Positions 53,901 through 64,000 of a DNA stretch of 64,000 bases are shown in pieces. Source of the DNA: Eulemur rufifrons (lineage: Eukaryota; Chordata; Mammalia; Primates; Lemuridae); the NCBI RefSeq assembly GCF_041146395.1, contig NC_091002.1:1792501-1856500 (forward strand). The letters are read 5' to 3'. The notes under the pieces are model-generated. The model worked only from the letters and a program-made list of their open reading frames with translations, searched no databases and was not told where the DNA came from. The stretch's first letter is position 1. The number at the start of each line of letters is the position of its first letter. The position numbers and the translations under genes are program-made.

Positions 53901-54199
53901 AATAATAACAACTCTCTTGGATAGGCAGGAAAAAGTGGCCTTCAGCCTCACCACTCAGGAGCTGAAAGGTTTCTATGTTTAATAAAATCTCTGTCCCAGG
54001 GGTTGTGGCCAGGATTAGCAGTATTGTATTCAGGGGTTACAGGCACAAGTGCCCACAAGGGCCAGAAAATGAAGGTCAGTGAGTGAGGCTGGCGGGGGAC
54101 AATGGCCTGTCCAAGGTGCACAGCTATGGCCAGCATCCACCAGAAGGGAATGTGAGCCCCGTGAGGCCACAAATTCTAATTTTTCAAGAGAAATTAGCC

Positions 54200-54610
54200 A
54201 CTGTATTAGTTGGCTCAGGCTGCCATAAAATGTGTCACAGACTGGGGGCTTAAACAACAGAAATGTATCGTCCCATAGTCCTGGGGGCTGGAAGTCGGAG
54301 GTCAAAGTGTTGGCAGGGCTGGTTCCTTCTGAGGCCTCTCTCCTTGGCTTGCAGACGGCCGCCTTCTCCCTGTGTCTGTGGTCGTCCCTCCACGCATGTC
54401 TGTGTCCTAATCTCCTATTCTTGTGAGGACACCGGTCTTGTAGGATTAGGGCCCAGCCCAATGACCTTATTTTTATTTCATCTCCTCTTTAAAGGCCCCA
54501 TCTCCACATCCAGTCACACTCTGAGGTGCTGGGGGTCGGGGCCACAGCATGGGAATCTGGGGGCACAGGACGCGGCCCATACCAGCCACCGACTCAAACA
54601 CTCTTATGAG
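54200..54610 (-). repeat. MLT1-type MaLR LTR, antisense
   Basis: 'tgtattagttggctcaggct', 'ggcttaaacaacagaaatgt', 'tggttccttctgaggcctct' and 'catccagtcacactctgagg' follow the LTR in reverse. Confidence 0.85.
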
Positions 54611-55320
54611 CCCTGTCTGAGCCGCACAGCAGGATTTGCGGCTCCTGGCTGAAGACCGTGGCCAGCACATGTTTGTCTGGGTGCTGAGGTTCAGACACAG
54701 AGGAGGGGCTTGTGTGTGGTAAGCTTACCGATTCCCCGCTTTCTCCTGACAGCCGGATTCTGGTGGGCCGGGGTCCTGCCCCCGCTCCTGCCGCCGGCGG
54801 GGGTGTCTGTGCTCAGCTGCCTGTCGGGGGCCTGTGCAGGCCTCAGCTGATGTGCACGGGGACCTGATTGAGGACGCCTCCACATCCTCCTGCCGGGCTG
54901 CTTCAGTGCCTGGGTGTCTGTCACCCTTATCATTCCACAGCCTTCAGCTCACGGCCTTCTGAAGTCATCTGCAGGAGCCCTGCGGGGGGCGCTGCAGCCC
55001 AAGGGGTTCCCGTAAATGAGGAGCTGGAGTCTCCTCATCTGCTTGCAGGGGGTCGACTGAGGGGCATGAGGAGGGAGACGCTCCTCCCGCCGCTCTGAGT
55101 CCACTGGACAGAGAGGAAGCCCCGTGACAGCACAGCCCTCCGCCACGCCCCATCCCAGGGATGCGCACATACAAGCTACGCAATGCACGGGACGCAGTGT
55201 CTGACGCACAGCACCGCATCGCAGGCGCGCAAGAAACATGGGTCTTTTCCTTTCCTAGGGAAATCAGTCTTCTAGAGCACCTGGTGGGCGCAGCCGCTCA
55301 GGAAGACTGGCTGGAGCACT
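54611..55320. other. GC-rich low-repeat stretch between two MLT1 LTRs
   Basis: CpG-containing sequence without a recognised repeat; the longest frames (96 codons) have no motif. It includes 'gcggggggcgctgcag' near 54986, a weak CTCF-like string. Confidence 0.4.
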
Positions 55321-55324
55321 GTTA

Positions 55325-55705
55325 CCGGCCGAATTGTGTCCTGAAATTTCGTGTTTTGAAGTTCTAGCCCCCCAGCACCTCCGAATGTGGTGATATTTGG
55401 AGATAGGGTCTTTACAAAGATAATTACGGTGAAGTGAGGGCTTTAGAGTGGGTCCTAATCCAATCTGACTGGTGTCCTTATCAGGAGAGATCAGGACAGG
55501 TACACGCACTGAGGGACGACTGCATGAGGACACAGGGAGAAGGCGGCCGTCCGCAAGCCAAGGAGGGAGGCCTCAGGAGGAGCCCGTCCTGCCTACACCT
55601 TGATCTCAGACTTCTGGCCTCTGGAGTTGTGAGATGACCAGTTTCTGTTGTTTGAGCCCCCAGCCTGTGGGACTTCACCGTGGCAGCCCGAGCGGACTGA
55701 CACAG
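55325..55705 (+). repeat. MLT1-type MaLR LTR, sense
   Basis: 'atatttggagatagggtctt', 'taatccaatctgactggtgt', 'cttgatctcagacttctggc' and 'cagcccgagcggactgacac' are the full sense order. Confidence 0.87.
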
Positions 55706-55729
55706 ACACCGAACACAAGCGTGATGCTG

Positions 55730-55870
55730 TCCCAGTTATCAGGCGGCCGCTTTACGGATGCAAACCTCATGGCTCGGAGAGGCGAGGAAACGTGTTCCAC
55801 GTGCCCTGTGGCTCCAAAGCCCACCTCTAGCGGGCAGACCCTTGCTCTTTGCTCTGCACCAGGCATTGCT
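55730..55870 (-). repeat. MIR SINE fragment, antisense
   Basis: 'ccagttatcaggcggccgct' and 'catggctcggagaggcgagg' loosely follow inverted MIR. Confidence 0.4.
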
Positions 55871-56039
55871 AGAGCTAAGTCCTCAAGCGGAAGCTGGTGG
55901 AGCAAAAAGCCCTTACTAAGGATTTTGGTGGGGAGAACGCCAAGCTTGGATTCCTCCTGCGCCCCGCCTCCTCAGAGCGGTCAGCGCCAGAGCAAAAGTC
56001 TCCATCCTTTCGGTGATCCTTGAGGAGGGGGCGTGTGGG

Positions 56040-56640
56040 CTTTTCCTAGCATCCTGGCTCCAGAAAAAATGTGCAGGACTATTTCCTTGGGGCCTTGTGG
56101 TTACTCTGAAACCAGCGCTCATGGCAGCAGCTGCAGGAATAAATCCTGAAGATGTTTATCCTGAAAATTCCAAACCTAATTTATGTCCTCCTGCAAACAG
56201 CACCTTGGCTAGCCAGCCATCAGGGCTCTCGCGTGCAGAACAGCGTCTGCCAGTCTCAGAACACAAGTGCCTGCTGCCCCTGGGCCGGGAGAGGGCAGGG
56301 CCCCTTATGGGGGGGGGAGGGCTCTGTTAGTCTTCCAGTTACCTTCCAGCCCCTCCAGAGGACTTGAAGCTGCTCTTATCAGCTCCCTCTGAGATGAGAT
56401 TTAAGCCCAGTCAGCTCCCAGGAATCTATTGACAGCAATTTGTAGGACTGGGCAGAACACCCATAAACAAACCCAATTACAGGGGACTTCTGACTTGTGA
56501 GATAAAGACATACAAAGGGCCAGTTTTAGCTACCAAAGTTAGTTACCACTGCTGCAAACATGTCTGCATTCCTGGGAAGTTCTCCAGGGTTTGATTATTT
56601 GGGGCAAGGAAGCAACTTAGCAGCCGAGGGGTTTATTTCA
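56040..56640. promoter_or_regulatory. Candidate conserved non-coding block
   Basis: Repeat-free; contains 'gaagatgtttatcctgaaaa', 'aaacctaatttatgtcctcc', 'cacccataaacaaacccaat' (forkhead-like TAAACAAA) and 'gtgagataaagacatac' (GATA-like). No convincing coding frame. Confidence 0.3.
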
Positions 56641-57205
56641 CAGGGTACCCGGGGAAGGGGTGGAAGGAGCAGATAGACCTGGACGGGCGCCCCGGCCCCC
56701 TGGGTATGGCTGTGGGCCAGTGGCAGGGCACAGGACCTTTCTGTGTCTCCATGTGCTCTGCATTGTATGCATGCATGTGTGTCGTACATGTACAGGGAAT
56801 GCCTGGCACACAGTAGGTGCTCGTACTGGCAAGTCCCTCTTTCCTGGTACACTTTTCTTTCTAGAACCCTCATTCTTTTGCCTTCCAAGTGAACGTTGTC
56901 ATTGAGTAACTGATCGATTGATGCAGTCACTCATTTACCATTTGATACATTGATTTATTCAGTGTGAATTTACACAGTGCCATGTGTTGGACACTGGATT
57001 CGGCTTTGGGCAATGTTCCAAGCATTAGGCTCTTTCTGTGTCATTTGAATGCTGCTCTTTGAGTCCAGTGAAGACACTGCAGGCAGGTGTGGAAAAGTAG
57101 CGGAGCTTGAGCACACAGATGCTCGAGTTTCCTGGTGCCCAGCGCCAGGGTGGCACCACGCACACAATAATGTGCAGCTCCCTTTGGACGTGTTTATTAC
57201 CTTTA
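56641..57205. other. Mixed stretch with LINE-like tail
   Basis: 'cctggcacacagtaggtgct' near 56800 is an L2/MIR 3' motif. The 111-codon minus frame has no domain. Confidence 0.4.
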
Positions 57206-57209
57206 CTGT

Positions 57210-57350
57210 CATTTGTTCCCACTAAAATGCAAGCTCCATGAGGACAGGGGTTTTGTCTGTTTTGTTCACTGATATGTCCCCAGAGCCTAGTGCCCTACTG
57301 CAGACATAGTAGGTGCTCAATAAACACTTGTCTAATGGATGGGTAATATA
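57210..57350 (+). repeat. L2 LINE 3' end, sense
   Basis: 'gcaagctccatgaggacagg', 'gatatgtccccagagcctag' and 'gtaggtgctcaataaacact' are the sense L2 3' terminus. Confidence 0.85.
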
Positions 57351-57354
57351 ATAA

Positions 57355-58350
57355 CTCATGGGCAGCTTTCAAGGCACAAATGTTTATGTCTGATCCTCCC
57401 ATTTAAGAAAACTTCACAGAACAACTGCTCTCTGCCCTGTTCCCAGAAATAAAAAGTATCTACAGCGCGAAAAGAATCAGACCATTGCTTATTTCAATAA
57501 TATATTTAGTTCTGAAAAGCTCTTAACCAACTCTGACTCTTCTCCGAGTCCTTTCCTTTGACCTTCCTTAGAACTCCATCCTCACCTGTTCACCACAGGA
57601 CGAAGGAATCTGTGTGAGCTCTTGCGCTGAAGGTGCCGAGAGCACCTGCCTGCAAAAGCTGGCCACGCCCAGCGCCCCTTCACAGCCACTCTCCACTCTG
57701 CTTCACGCCCACGCCCACCTCACCTTCCACTCGCTGTCTCCCACTCTCTGCGGGGACTGTGGGAAGCTGCCTTTCTGGTCGCAGCTAGTGCGTTTCTCTG
57801 TGCACCCCACACCAGTGCCAATTCAGACCACGGTCCCTCACCACCAGCTTCATTTGCAAACGACTTTGCTCAAGGAGACAACAGATCCTTGTTTCCCTGA
57901 ACAGATACCTCAACTCCGCCCACCAGTATCACAGGAACATGTGCATACTGTAGGAAATTTAGGGGGAACATGAAAATATAAAAAGCTGAAAAGCTATTAT
58001 CCATTATTCTAGTATGCTACTCAGAGGACTGGAGGTAATATTTTGGTCTTTTTCCAACAGACTATTTTTTTCTTTATGAGTTTATTAGTAGTTTGCATAT
58101 ACAATTTTGTGTACTGTTTTTATGATTTAAAATGGCCTCACATATTACCCATTTCTTTATGATAATTTTACAAATCTCATTTTTAATGGCTACATAATTT
58201 CCTAAGCAGTCCCAAATTTTTGGATGTGTAGATTAATTCCAGTGAACAATAAGGTGATGCATATAACTGTGCAAAACTCTTTGTCCGCATTTTGACACCT
58301 TTCCTAGGGACTGAGGCCTTAAGTAACTTTACAAGGGGTCAGAGAGCACT
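57355..58350. other. Low-repeat stretch, old LINE-like part at right
   Basis: 57355-57935 has no recognised repeat; the 119-codon frame at 57614 has no motif. From about 57940, AT-rich text ('aatggctacataatttccta', 'ccagtgaacaataaggtgat') resembles an old inverted LINE 3' region, family unsure. Confidence 0.4.
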
Positions 58351-58351
58351 A

Positions 58352-58880
58352 ATCTTTTTCTTTTTCTTGTGGTGAAATGTACATAACAAAAGTTACCATT
58401 TTAACTGTTTTTAAGTGCACAGTTCAGTGGCACTGTGCACTCGTACTACTGTGCAACATCACACCATCCGTGTCTAGAACTTTTTCCCTCTTACAAAACT
58501 ATCCTATTAAGCACTAATTCCCCACCCCCATCCCCCAGCCTCTGGCAACCATCATTCTACTTTTCGTCTCTGATTTTGACTACTCTAGGGACCGCATATA
58601 AGTGGAATCATATAGTATCAATACTTATCTTTTTGTGAATGACGTATTTCACTTATCATAATGTCCTCAGCATTCATCCATGTTATAGCATGTGTTCCCT
58701 TTTGAGGCTGAATAATATTCCTGTGTGTGTGTGTGTGTGTGTGTGTGTATCACATTCATCTGTCTGTGGACATTTGTCTGTTTCCACCTTTTGGCTATTG
58801 TACATAATGCTGCTATGTACGTGTGTGTGCACCAACCTTTTAAAGATTCTTGACAAGCTTTACCATCTGGAAAAGTTGTA
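58352..58880 (-). mobile_element. Old L1 LINE 3' region, antisense, with (TG)n
   Basis: 'ggtgaaatgtacataacaaa', 'agtgcacagttcagtggcac', 'ccagcctctggcaaccatca' and 'gactactctagggaccgcat' are inverted L1 3' UTR and ORF2 end. A (TG)n run of about 14 units sits at 58722-58749. Confidence 0.82.
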
Positions 58881-59040
58881 CTAATTTAACTGCCCACTAG
58901 CAGTTGGTATATGAGTGCCTATTTTACTATATTCTGCACTAGACAGCAATTTTAAAAATGAAAGACCTGTGACTATTGAAGGGAGAATGCTGTAATGAAA
59001 TTACATATAAAATAAGAAAAGGCTTATTATATTTATCTGT

Positions 59041-60118
59041 CCATCCACTAATCTACCAACCTACCTGCTCTTCTTCCTTCCATCCACCTATCCATTCACC
59101 TATCCATCTATCCATCTATCTGCTCACCCACCCTTCCTTTCATCCACCCACCCATCTATCCATTACTCAACCACCTGTTTGCCCATCTACCCACCCACTC
59201 ACTTGTGCAATTATCCACCCACCTGTCTATCTATCCACCCATCCATCCATCCATCCACCCATCCATCCATCCATCCATCACTCCATCCATCCATCCACCC
59301 ATCTATCCACTCACCCATCCATTCATCCACCCATCCATTCATCCATCCACCCACCCACCCATCCATTCATCCATCCATCCACCCACCCATCCATTCATCC
59401 ACCCACCCATCCATTCATCCATTCATCCATCCATCACCCCATCCATCTGCCCATCCATCCATCCATCACCCCATCCATCCACCCATCCATCTATCCATCC
59501 ACCCACCCATCCATCCATCCACCCATCTATCCACTCACCCATCCATCCACCCACCCATCCTTCCATCCATCCATCCATTCATCCATCCATCACCCCATCC
59601 ATCCACCCATTCATCCATCCACCCACCCATCCATCCACTCACCTATCCATCCATCCACCCATCTATCCACTCACCCATCCTTCCATCCATTCATCCATCC
59701 ATCACCCCATCCATCCACCCATCCATCCATCCACCCACCCATCCATCCACTCACCCATCCTTCCATCCATCCATCCATCCACTCACCCATCCATCCATCC
59801 ACCCATCTATCCACTCACCCATCCATCCATCCACCCATCCATCCATCCACCCACCCATCCTTCCATCCATCCATCCATCCATTCATCCATCCATCACCCC
59901 ATCCATCCACCCATCCATCCATCCACCCACCCATCCATCCACTCACCCATCCATCCATCCACCCATCTATCCACTCACCCATCCATCCACCCATCCATCC
60001 ATCCATCCACCCACCCACCCATCCTTCCATCCATTCATTCATCTATCCATCCACCCATCCATCCACCCATCCATCTATCCACCCACCCATCCATCCATCC
60101 ATCCATCCATCCATTCTA
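59041..60118. repeat. Degenerate (TCCA)n satellite, about 1.08 kb, with higher-order periodicity
   Basis: Almost the whole kilobase is built from TCCA/CCCA/TCTA/TTCA tetramers. The variant block 'atctatccac' recurs at 59301, 59525, 59661, 59805 and 59965 (spacings 224, 136, 144, 160, all multiples of four). 'ccatcacccc' recurs at 59431, 59463, 59587, 59699 and 59891. This points to larger units of roughly 110-160 bp amplified together. Forward frames of 421, 333 and 327 codons all cross it and encode only H-P-S-I/T repeats; they are not genes. Confidence 0.95.
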
Positions 60119-60124
60119 TCATTT

Positions 60125-62845
60125 CCAGATCCTTATTCCTTGGAGCTACGCACATATTTGTTTACAACAGAGCAGAATAAAAAGATAAGGACATCTGAGA
60201 ATCTTTCTCTCTCTGCCCTTTATTCTTCTGGGGGTACCTGAAATGTCACAGTTTATTACCTTTCTAAATTACTCTCTGCTCCTCACCCTGGGCCCCCACC
60301 CCTTTGACATTTCTCTGTTGAATCTTTGAATTTTTTCAAGGAAGACTAAACTTCCCTTCCTCCCCTCAACTCCTAGTTTGCATCACGTTCTGAAAATACT
60401 TTCAGTTGTTGTTATGGAGTTCCAGTGTCACCAAGGAGCCTCCCTGCCTTTGTGCTTTCCTAAGCAGGTGGGTGGGTGATGTGGCTGCCTGTGGTCCTTT
60501 CAGAGGAGGAGTTTCTGAGCTCTGAAATATCTCCCCTTGCAGATAGCATCTTGGGCCTGGAGCTAAGAGAATTAGGAGGTATTTACAATGATTTACAGCT
60601 AATTTTACACTTTGTTACATTCTTACTTTGTCCTGGAGTTTGTAAAGAAATATTCTGTTTTAATGTAAGTGTAAATGACAGGCAAATTGTATGGGGGAGT
60701 TTCTAAAAAAAAAAAAGGAAACAATTATAATATTTATATCTCTATTAATTCCCTAAAAATCACTCTAAAATAGACATGAGAAAAGAGGCTACCTCAAATA
60801 AACAGAATAAATAGTGAGAGAAAAAGCATTTTAGAATTAGATCTCATTGGTATCCAAAATAAAGTCAGAGATAACAAGAAGGTCCTAAAGCTGGTTTAAC
60901 AAATACTTTGATCTTTTAAAAATTAGTTTCTCAGCTAAAAACAAAATGAAGAGAAAGGTTTACTGTTACAGAGTTAATGTTCCCATTGACAAAAGCAGAG
61001 AATTCCAGATTTCGGAAGGGGTGGTGCTCCACCCACTGGATTCGGAATTCGATTCAGACAGGACTTCTAAGGCAGGGGACCGGATTCCCGCACACTCTGG
61101 TGTGTCTCTCCCCATCTTTTGCAGTAGCACCCCACTTCCCCAGCGGTTTACTTTGAGGACAATTTTAGCATCAGTCCAATAGGAACTTGAGAGGGAAGCC
61201 CTTTCATAACATTTAGCTGGGGACCAAGCCAAACAGGCCACCACGTGGGGAAAGATTCAGCATGGGAAGCTCTAGCCCTGTGTGTACCGCGCACAGGGCT
61301 TCCGGCCTCGCACCGCTCCGGGGAGTTCGCAGCTAACTCCTCCCATTCCCAAGAAGCAGGCGTTGATCACCAATGAGCATCACCTGTGAGCACCGGGAGG
61401 TTGGAAATAATGTGTATTTATTTCAGAAATGCTGCTCAGCGCCTTGTATTGCTTCCTTTCCTAGGTACTCTCTTGTAGGTGGGCTTTCCTGGGCTATTTC
61501 CATTCGTTTGGGCCCTTTGATCAAAAGACAAAAAAAAGTTTAGTTTAAATTTTCTCTTTTCAAATGACATTTGGAGAAAAGAGGAAGGATAGTCAAGATG
61601 GGTCAGAGTCCACATCTCCCCCGATCCCATGTGGAAGCGTCAGCTTAAGGAGGACGTTTCCAGAACTTTCCAAAAGGCCCTCAGCAGCCATTTCCTCTCT
61701 GGGGGAGCCGAGTTCTGTTGCAGAGCCTCCCATGGGTGCCAGTGCCGCAGCTGTCCTCACGTGTGGGGCGTTCTAAATGGTGGCCTCGTGCGACTTTTTG
61801 AATACACGTATGTATTGTCGTAATTTTAACATCCTCTCTCTCCTCCTCACTTTCTCAATGTCACTCTTCTATGTCCTATTCTTTAGGTTTTTTTTTTTTT
61901 TTAAATTCCCTCTTTTCTTCTTGCTCTTTTCATATTCTTAAATAAGCAAGAATGGTAATTCTGGGTTCCTTATGACCGGGATCATATCTGTGTCGTAAGT
62001 CTTTCCAGGCGTCTGGCCTTGCTCCCCACACAAAGCAGCTCTGGCTTGACAAGGATTTCTCTGGCATGGGAGCTGGGAAGCCTCACTCAGCAGAAGGTGT
62101 TGGCAGGAGGGGGCCTCCCAGCGGCCTGGGTTCAAGCAGGCGCTGGCGGGCGTGGGCGTTTTCCTGGGGGCTTGTGATTTAAATTGACCTCAAGCCTGAG
62201 GCCTGTAAAAGTGCAGGGCTGCCTTGCCTTTGAGGTTAAAAACCGCCTGTGTTGATACTGGTACTTCTGAGCCACAGGCAGTAAAGTCTGCAGAGATATG
62301 TTTTCAGAAGCAGGAAATTTCCAGGCTACATTTAAATGCTCTACCTGAGTGCGCTCCTCAGTCAGGCTTTTGAAAATCGGGTGTGAAATGAATCGCAGAT
62401 CACTTTAAAATGCATTTATTCATTCTGAGAAAGTCTCCTGGAGCCAAAATGTCTGCGTTGTATTAACACTCCCCACCCCGACTCCAACTCCAGCCACCTT
62501 CTGGGTGTGTCTTCTCGCTTCCTTCAAAGCAAGAGATTCTTCCTGCTCTTCCATCCACTCGGGGTGGCAGTTAGGAAAGGCTGTAATTATTGAAAATATC
62601 AGCATGGCTTCATTACTGTGGCCGTGGTTGTCAGCCCCACACTCAGTTTGCGACAATCTTTTCTCACTTCTCCCACACCCTTAAAAATCCAGTGGTTAAT
62701 ATCTTTTAGCCATTCAGCTTTGAGTCTGATATGCTGTGGTGGACAATAAAAAAGAGGTCCTAGGAAGCACAGTCGCGAAGCTTCTACTCCAGATGCTGCG
62801 AGGACGAGTTTGACCAGTGACGACTGCGGGCTTGCAGTTCTCAGG
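60125..62845. other. Long low-repeat stretch
   Basis: Mostly single-copy-looking sequence with little recognisable repeat over 2.7 kb. Subregions 60470-60700 ('ctaagagaattaggaggtat', 'tgatttacagctaattttac') and 62170-62460 look like candidate conserved elements. Frames are under 115 codons without motif. A 13-nt T-run lies near 61888-61902. Confidence 0.4.
62170..62460. promoter_or_regulatory. Candidate conserved non-coding element
   Basis: AT-balanced, repeat-free. 'tgaggttaaaaaccgcctgt' (RUNX-like AACCGC), 'aatgcatttattcattctga' and 'gctacatttaaatgctctac' lie close together. Inferred from composition and motifs only. Confidence 0.25.
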
Positions 62846-62850
62846 TTCTA

Positions 62851-62863
62851 CACCAGAGGGCGC
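62851..62863 (+). promoter_or_regulatory. CTCF-like core motif
   Basis: 'acaccagagggcgcctcgg' holds CACCAGAGGGCGC, matching the CTCF core on the plus strand except that the base before it is A rather than C. Confidence 0.4.
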
Positions 62864-62869
62864 CTCGGC

Positions 62870-63475
62870 ACCCCTCGCACAAGACCCGAGGATTACAGCG
62901 TGCTGTGTGGAGGCAACTTTGCATAAAAGTATCTCATATCCAGGGCCTACTTATTCTGGCAAAATTACTTCCAGCCACAATTAAGAACAGGGAAAGTTAT
63001 ATTTGTGCAGATTCCTTATTTTACTTGTATATGCAACTTGGACAGCTGACTCGGTTTCTCGATGCTAGAGCCTTCTGGGGAAGGAACACATGTCGTCTGA
63101 CTGGGCATGTGTCATTTCACAACCAGCGTCCGCTGTGGCACAACCAGGGAGTGTTCCAAGACTGTCCTTCAAAAGTCATCCGGGCTCGAAATGTCACCTG
63201 GGTGGTAAAGATTCCAAAATGATCACTGCCCCCTTCCTGTCTTTCATCCTTGTCTCGTTAAAACGTGATCCGTCCCTCCCTGTCCCCCAGACGTAGTTTC
63301 TGAGGTTGAGCTAAGCCAGGCTTTGAGGAACAACCCTGTATGTGTGAATAGATTCCCCCCGAGACGTGCGTTAATCTCCCCGTCCCCACCTGAAACACGC
63401 CCGGATGAAAAACCAAAAGAACGCAGCAGTGCGGAGCAGGCGCCACCTCCAGCTCGGCTCGCAGCTTTCCGAGCA
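62870..63475. other. Low-repeat stretch, no gene seen
   Basis: A 105-codon plus frame (62905-63222) has no signal peptide or recognised domain. No repeat assigned. Confidence 0.4.
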
Positions 63476-63477
63476 GG

Positions 63478-63560
63478 GAAGTAAACAGTGGTAGAGAGAC
63501 CTGGGAGACAGATGTGGGTTCAAGTTCGGATCTTACCACGGGTGACTCTGGAATAGTCAG
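63478..63560 (+). repeat. MIR SINE fragment, sense
   Basis: 'tggtagagagacctgggaga' and 'gtgggttcaagttcggatct' are the tRNA-like head of sense MIR. Confidence 0.55.
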
Positions 63561-63564
63561 TTTT

Positions 63565-63760
63565 CAATAACGTACTAAACAAATGTTTATTGAGTGCCTA
63601 CTGTGTGCCAGACCCCGGGGTGCAGTGATGAGCAGAACCAGATGGGGCCTCTTCCTGGGATCTCTGATCCGAGGGGGAAGGTAGATGCTGATCACAGTGG
63701 CACAAACTCGTGTGCGTTCACAACTGGGGTAAGTGCTGCCGTGGCAGTCACTAGGACTGT
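63565..63760 (-). repeat. L2 LINE, antisense
   Basis: 'aacaaatgtttattgagtgc' and 'ctactgtgtgccagaccccg' are the inverted L2 3' terminus, followed by a diverged body. Confidence 0.75.
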
Positions 63761-64000
63761 TCTCCAGAGTTCTCTCCCCTCATCCCTTGCTGCACACACG
63801 GTAGGGGTGCACTTTTCACCCCCTGGGAGGTTAGGCTTGGCCATGGCTGGTCTGGCCATTGAAATGCAAGCACGAGGTCTGTGTATCTCAGTATGTGTGG
63901 GCTTCACACACCACACTCCCTGTCACTGCTGTGGTGAATGAGGAAGCAGGTGTCAAGAGGAAGCCTTGCTAGGCCTGGGTCCCAGGGTGACTCTGATGCG
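63761..64000. other. Unassigned right edge
   Basis: No repeat or gene recognised. A plus-strand frame of 115 codons ending at 63941 and a minus-strand frame overlap here. Confidence 0.4.

Noticed and set aside
54970..55010. Second CTCF site in 'gcggggggcgctgcag'
   Set aside because: It lacks the CCA(C/G)(C/T)AG left half, so only the GGGGGCGC part matches.
59041..60118. Regularly spaced repeats suggestive of a CRISPR array
   Set aside because: Spacers are the same tetranucleotide, spacing is variable, and the genome is mammalian.
58976..60241. 421-codon forward open frame, with 333- and 327-codon frames in the other phases
   Set aside because: All lie in the (TCCA)n satellite and encode only repeating His-Pro-Ser-Ile/Thr. 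Three phases open at once shows this is composition, not coding selection.

Overview
The window reads as non-coding nuclear DNA from a primate, most likely a strepsirrhine (lemur or galago group). Two features point there. The Alu left arm at 24305-24388 has the 'cctagcactctgg' wording typical of strepsirrhine Alu elements. The youngest L1 (5822-7836) ends in a 3' tail with 'gtaccctcataatatgctg' before the A-run, which I associate with lemur and galago L1. I recognise no protein-coding exon, no functional RNA gene and no promoter. Nearly all open frames are 60-150 codons and are explained by chance in GC-rich sequence, decayed L1 ORF2, or the tetranucleotide satellite at 59-60 kb, which is open in all three forward frames.

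Layout. 0-13.5 kb: MLT1-type LTRs, MIR and L2 fragments, and a lemur-type L1 with a 5' inversion nested in an older L1. 13.5-25.5 kb: more LTR, MIR and L2 remnants, a 20-bp minisatellite whose unit contains a CTCF-like core, a large antisense L1 carrying an Alu and a second L1, a tailless Alu fragment and a 53-bp micro-insertion. 25.7-30.2 kb: an L1 inserted in an L2, then low-repeat sequence rich in homeodomain-like and TCF-like sites. 30-47 kb: dense old repeats with two solo LTRs of one retroviral family in opposite orientation, each with a 4-bp target duplication. 47-50 kb: an MLT1 LTR, low-repeat blocks that look like conserved non-coding elements, and two MER5-type DNA transposons. 50-58 kb: MIR, L2 and MLT1. 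58-60.1 kb: an antisense L1 followed by about 1.1 kb of degenerate (TCCA)n with higher-order periodicity. 60.1-64 kb: mostly low-repeat sequence with one CTCF-like site.

Nothing here forms an operon or pathway. Any function would be regulatory: several 200-600 bp low-repeat blocks are enhancer candidates, and two places carry CTCF-like motifs. The most informative observations are mechanistic: an L1 twin-priming event, a tailless retroposed Alu with an 18-bp duplication, a near-empty retroposition product, and an inverted LTR pair that could support ectopic recombination. I found no new multi-gene system. Repeat family names come from remembered consensus features; outer boundaries are approximate unless a target-site duplication is stated. 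Conservation is inferred from composition alone because no alignment could be run.
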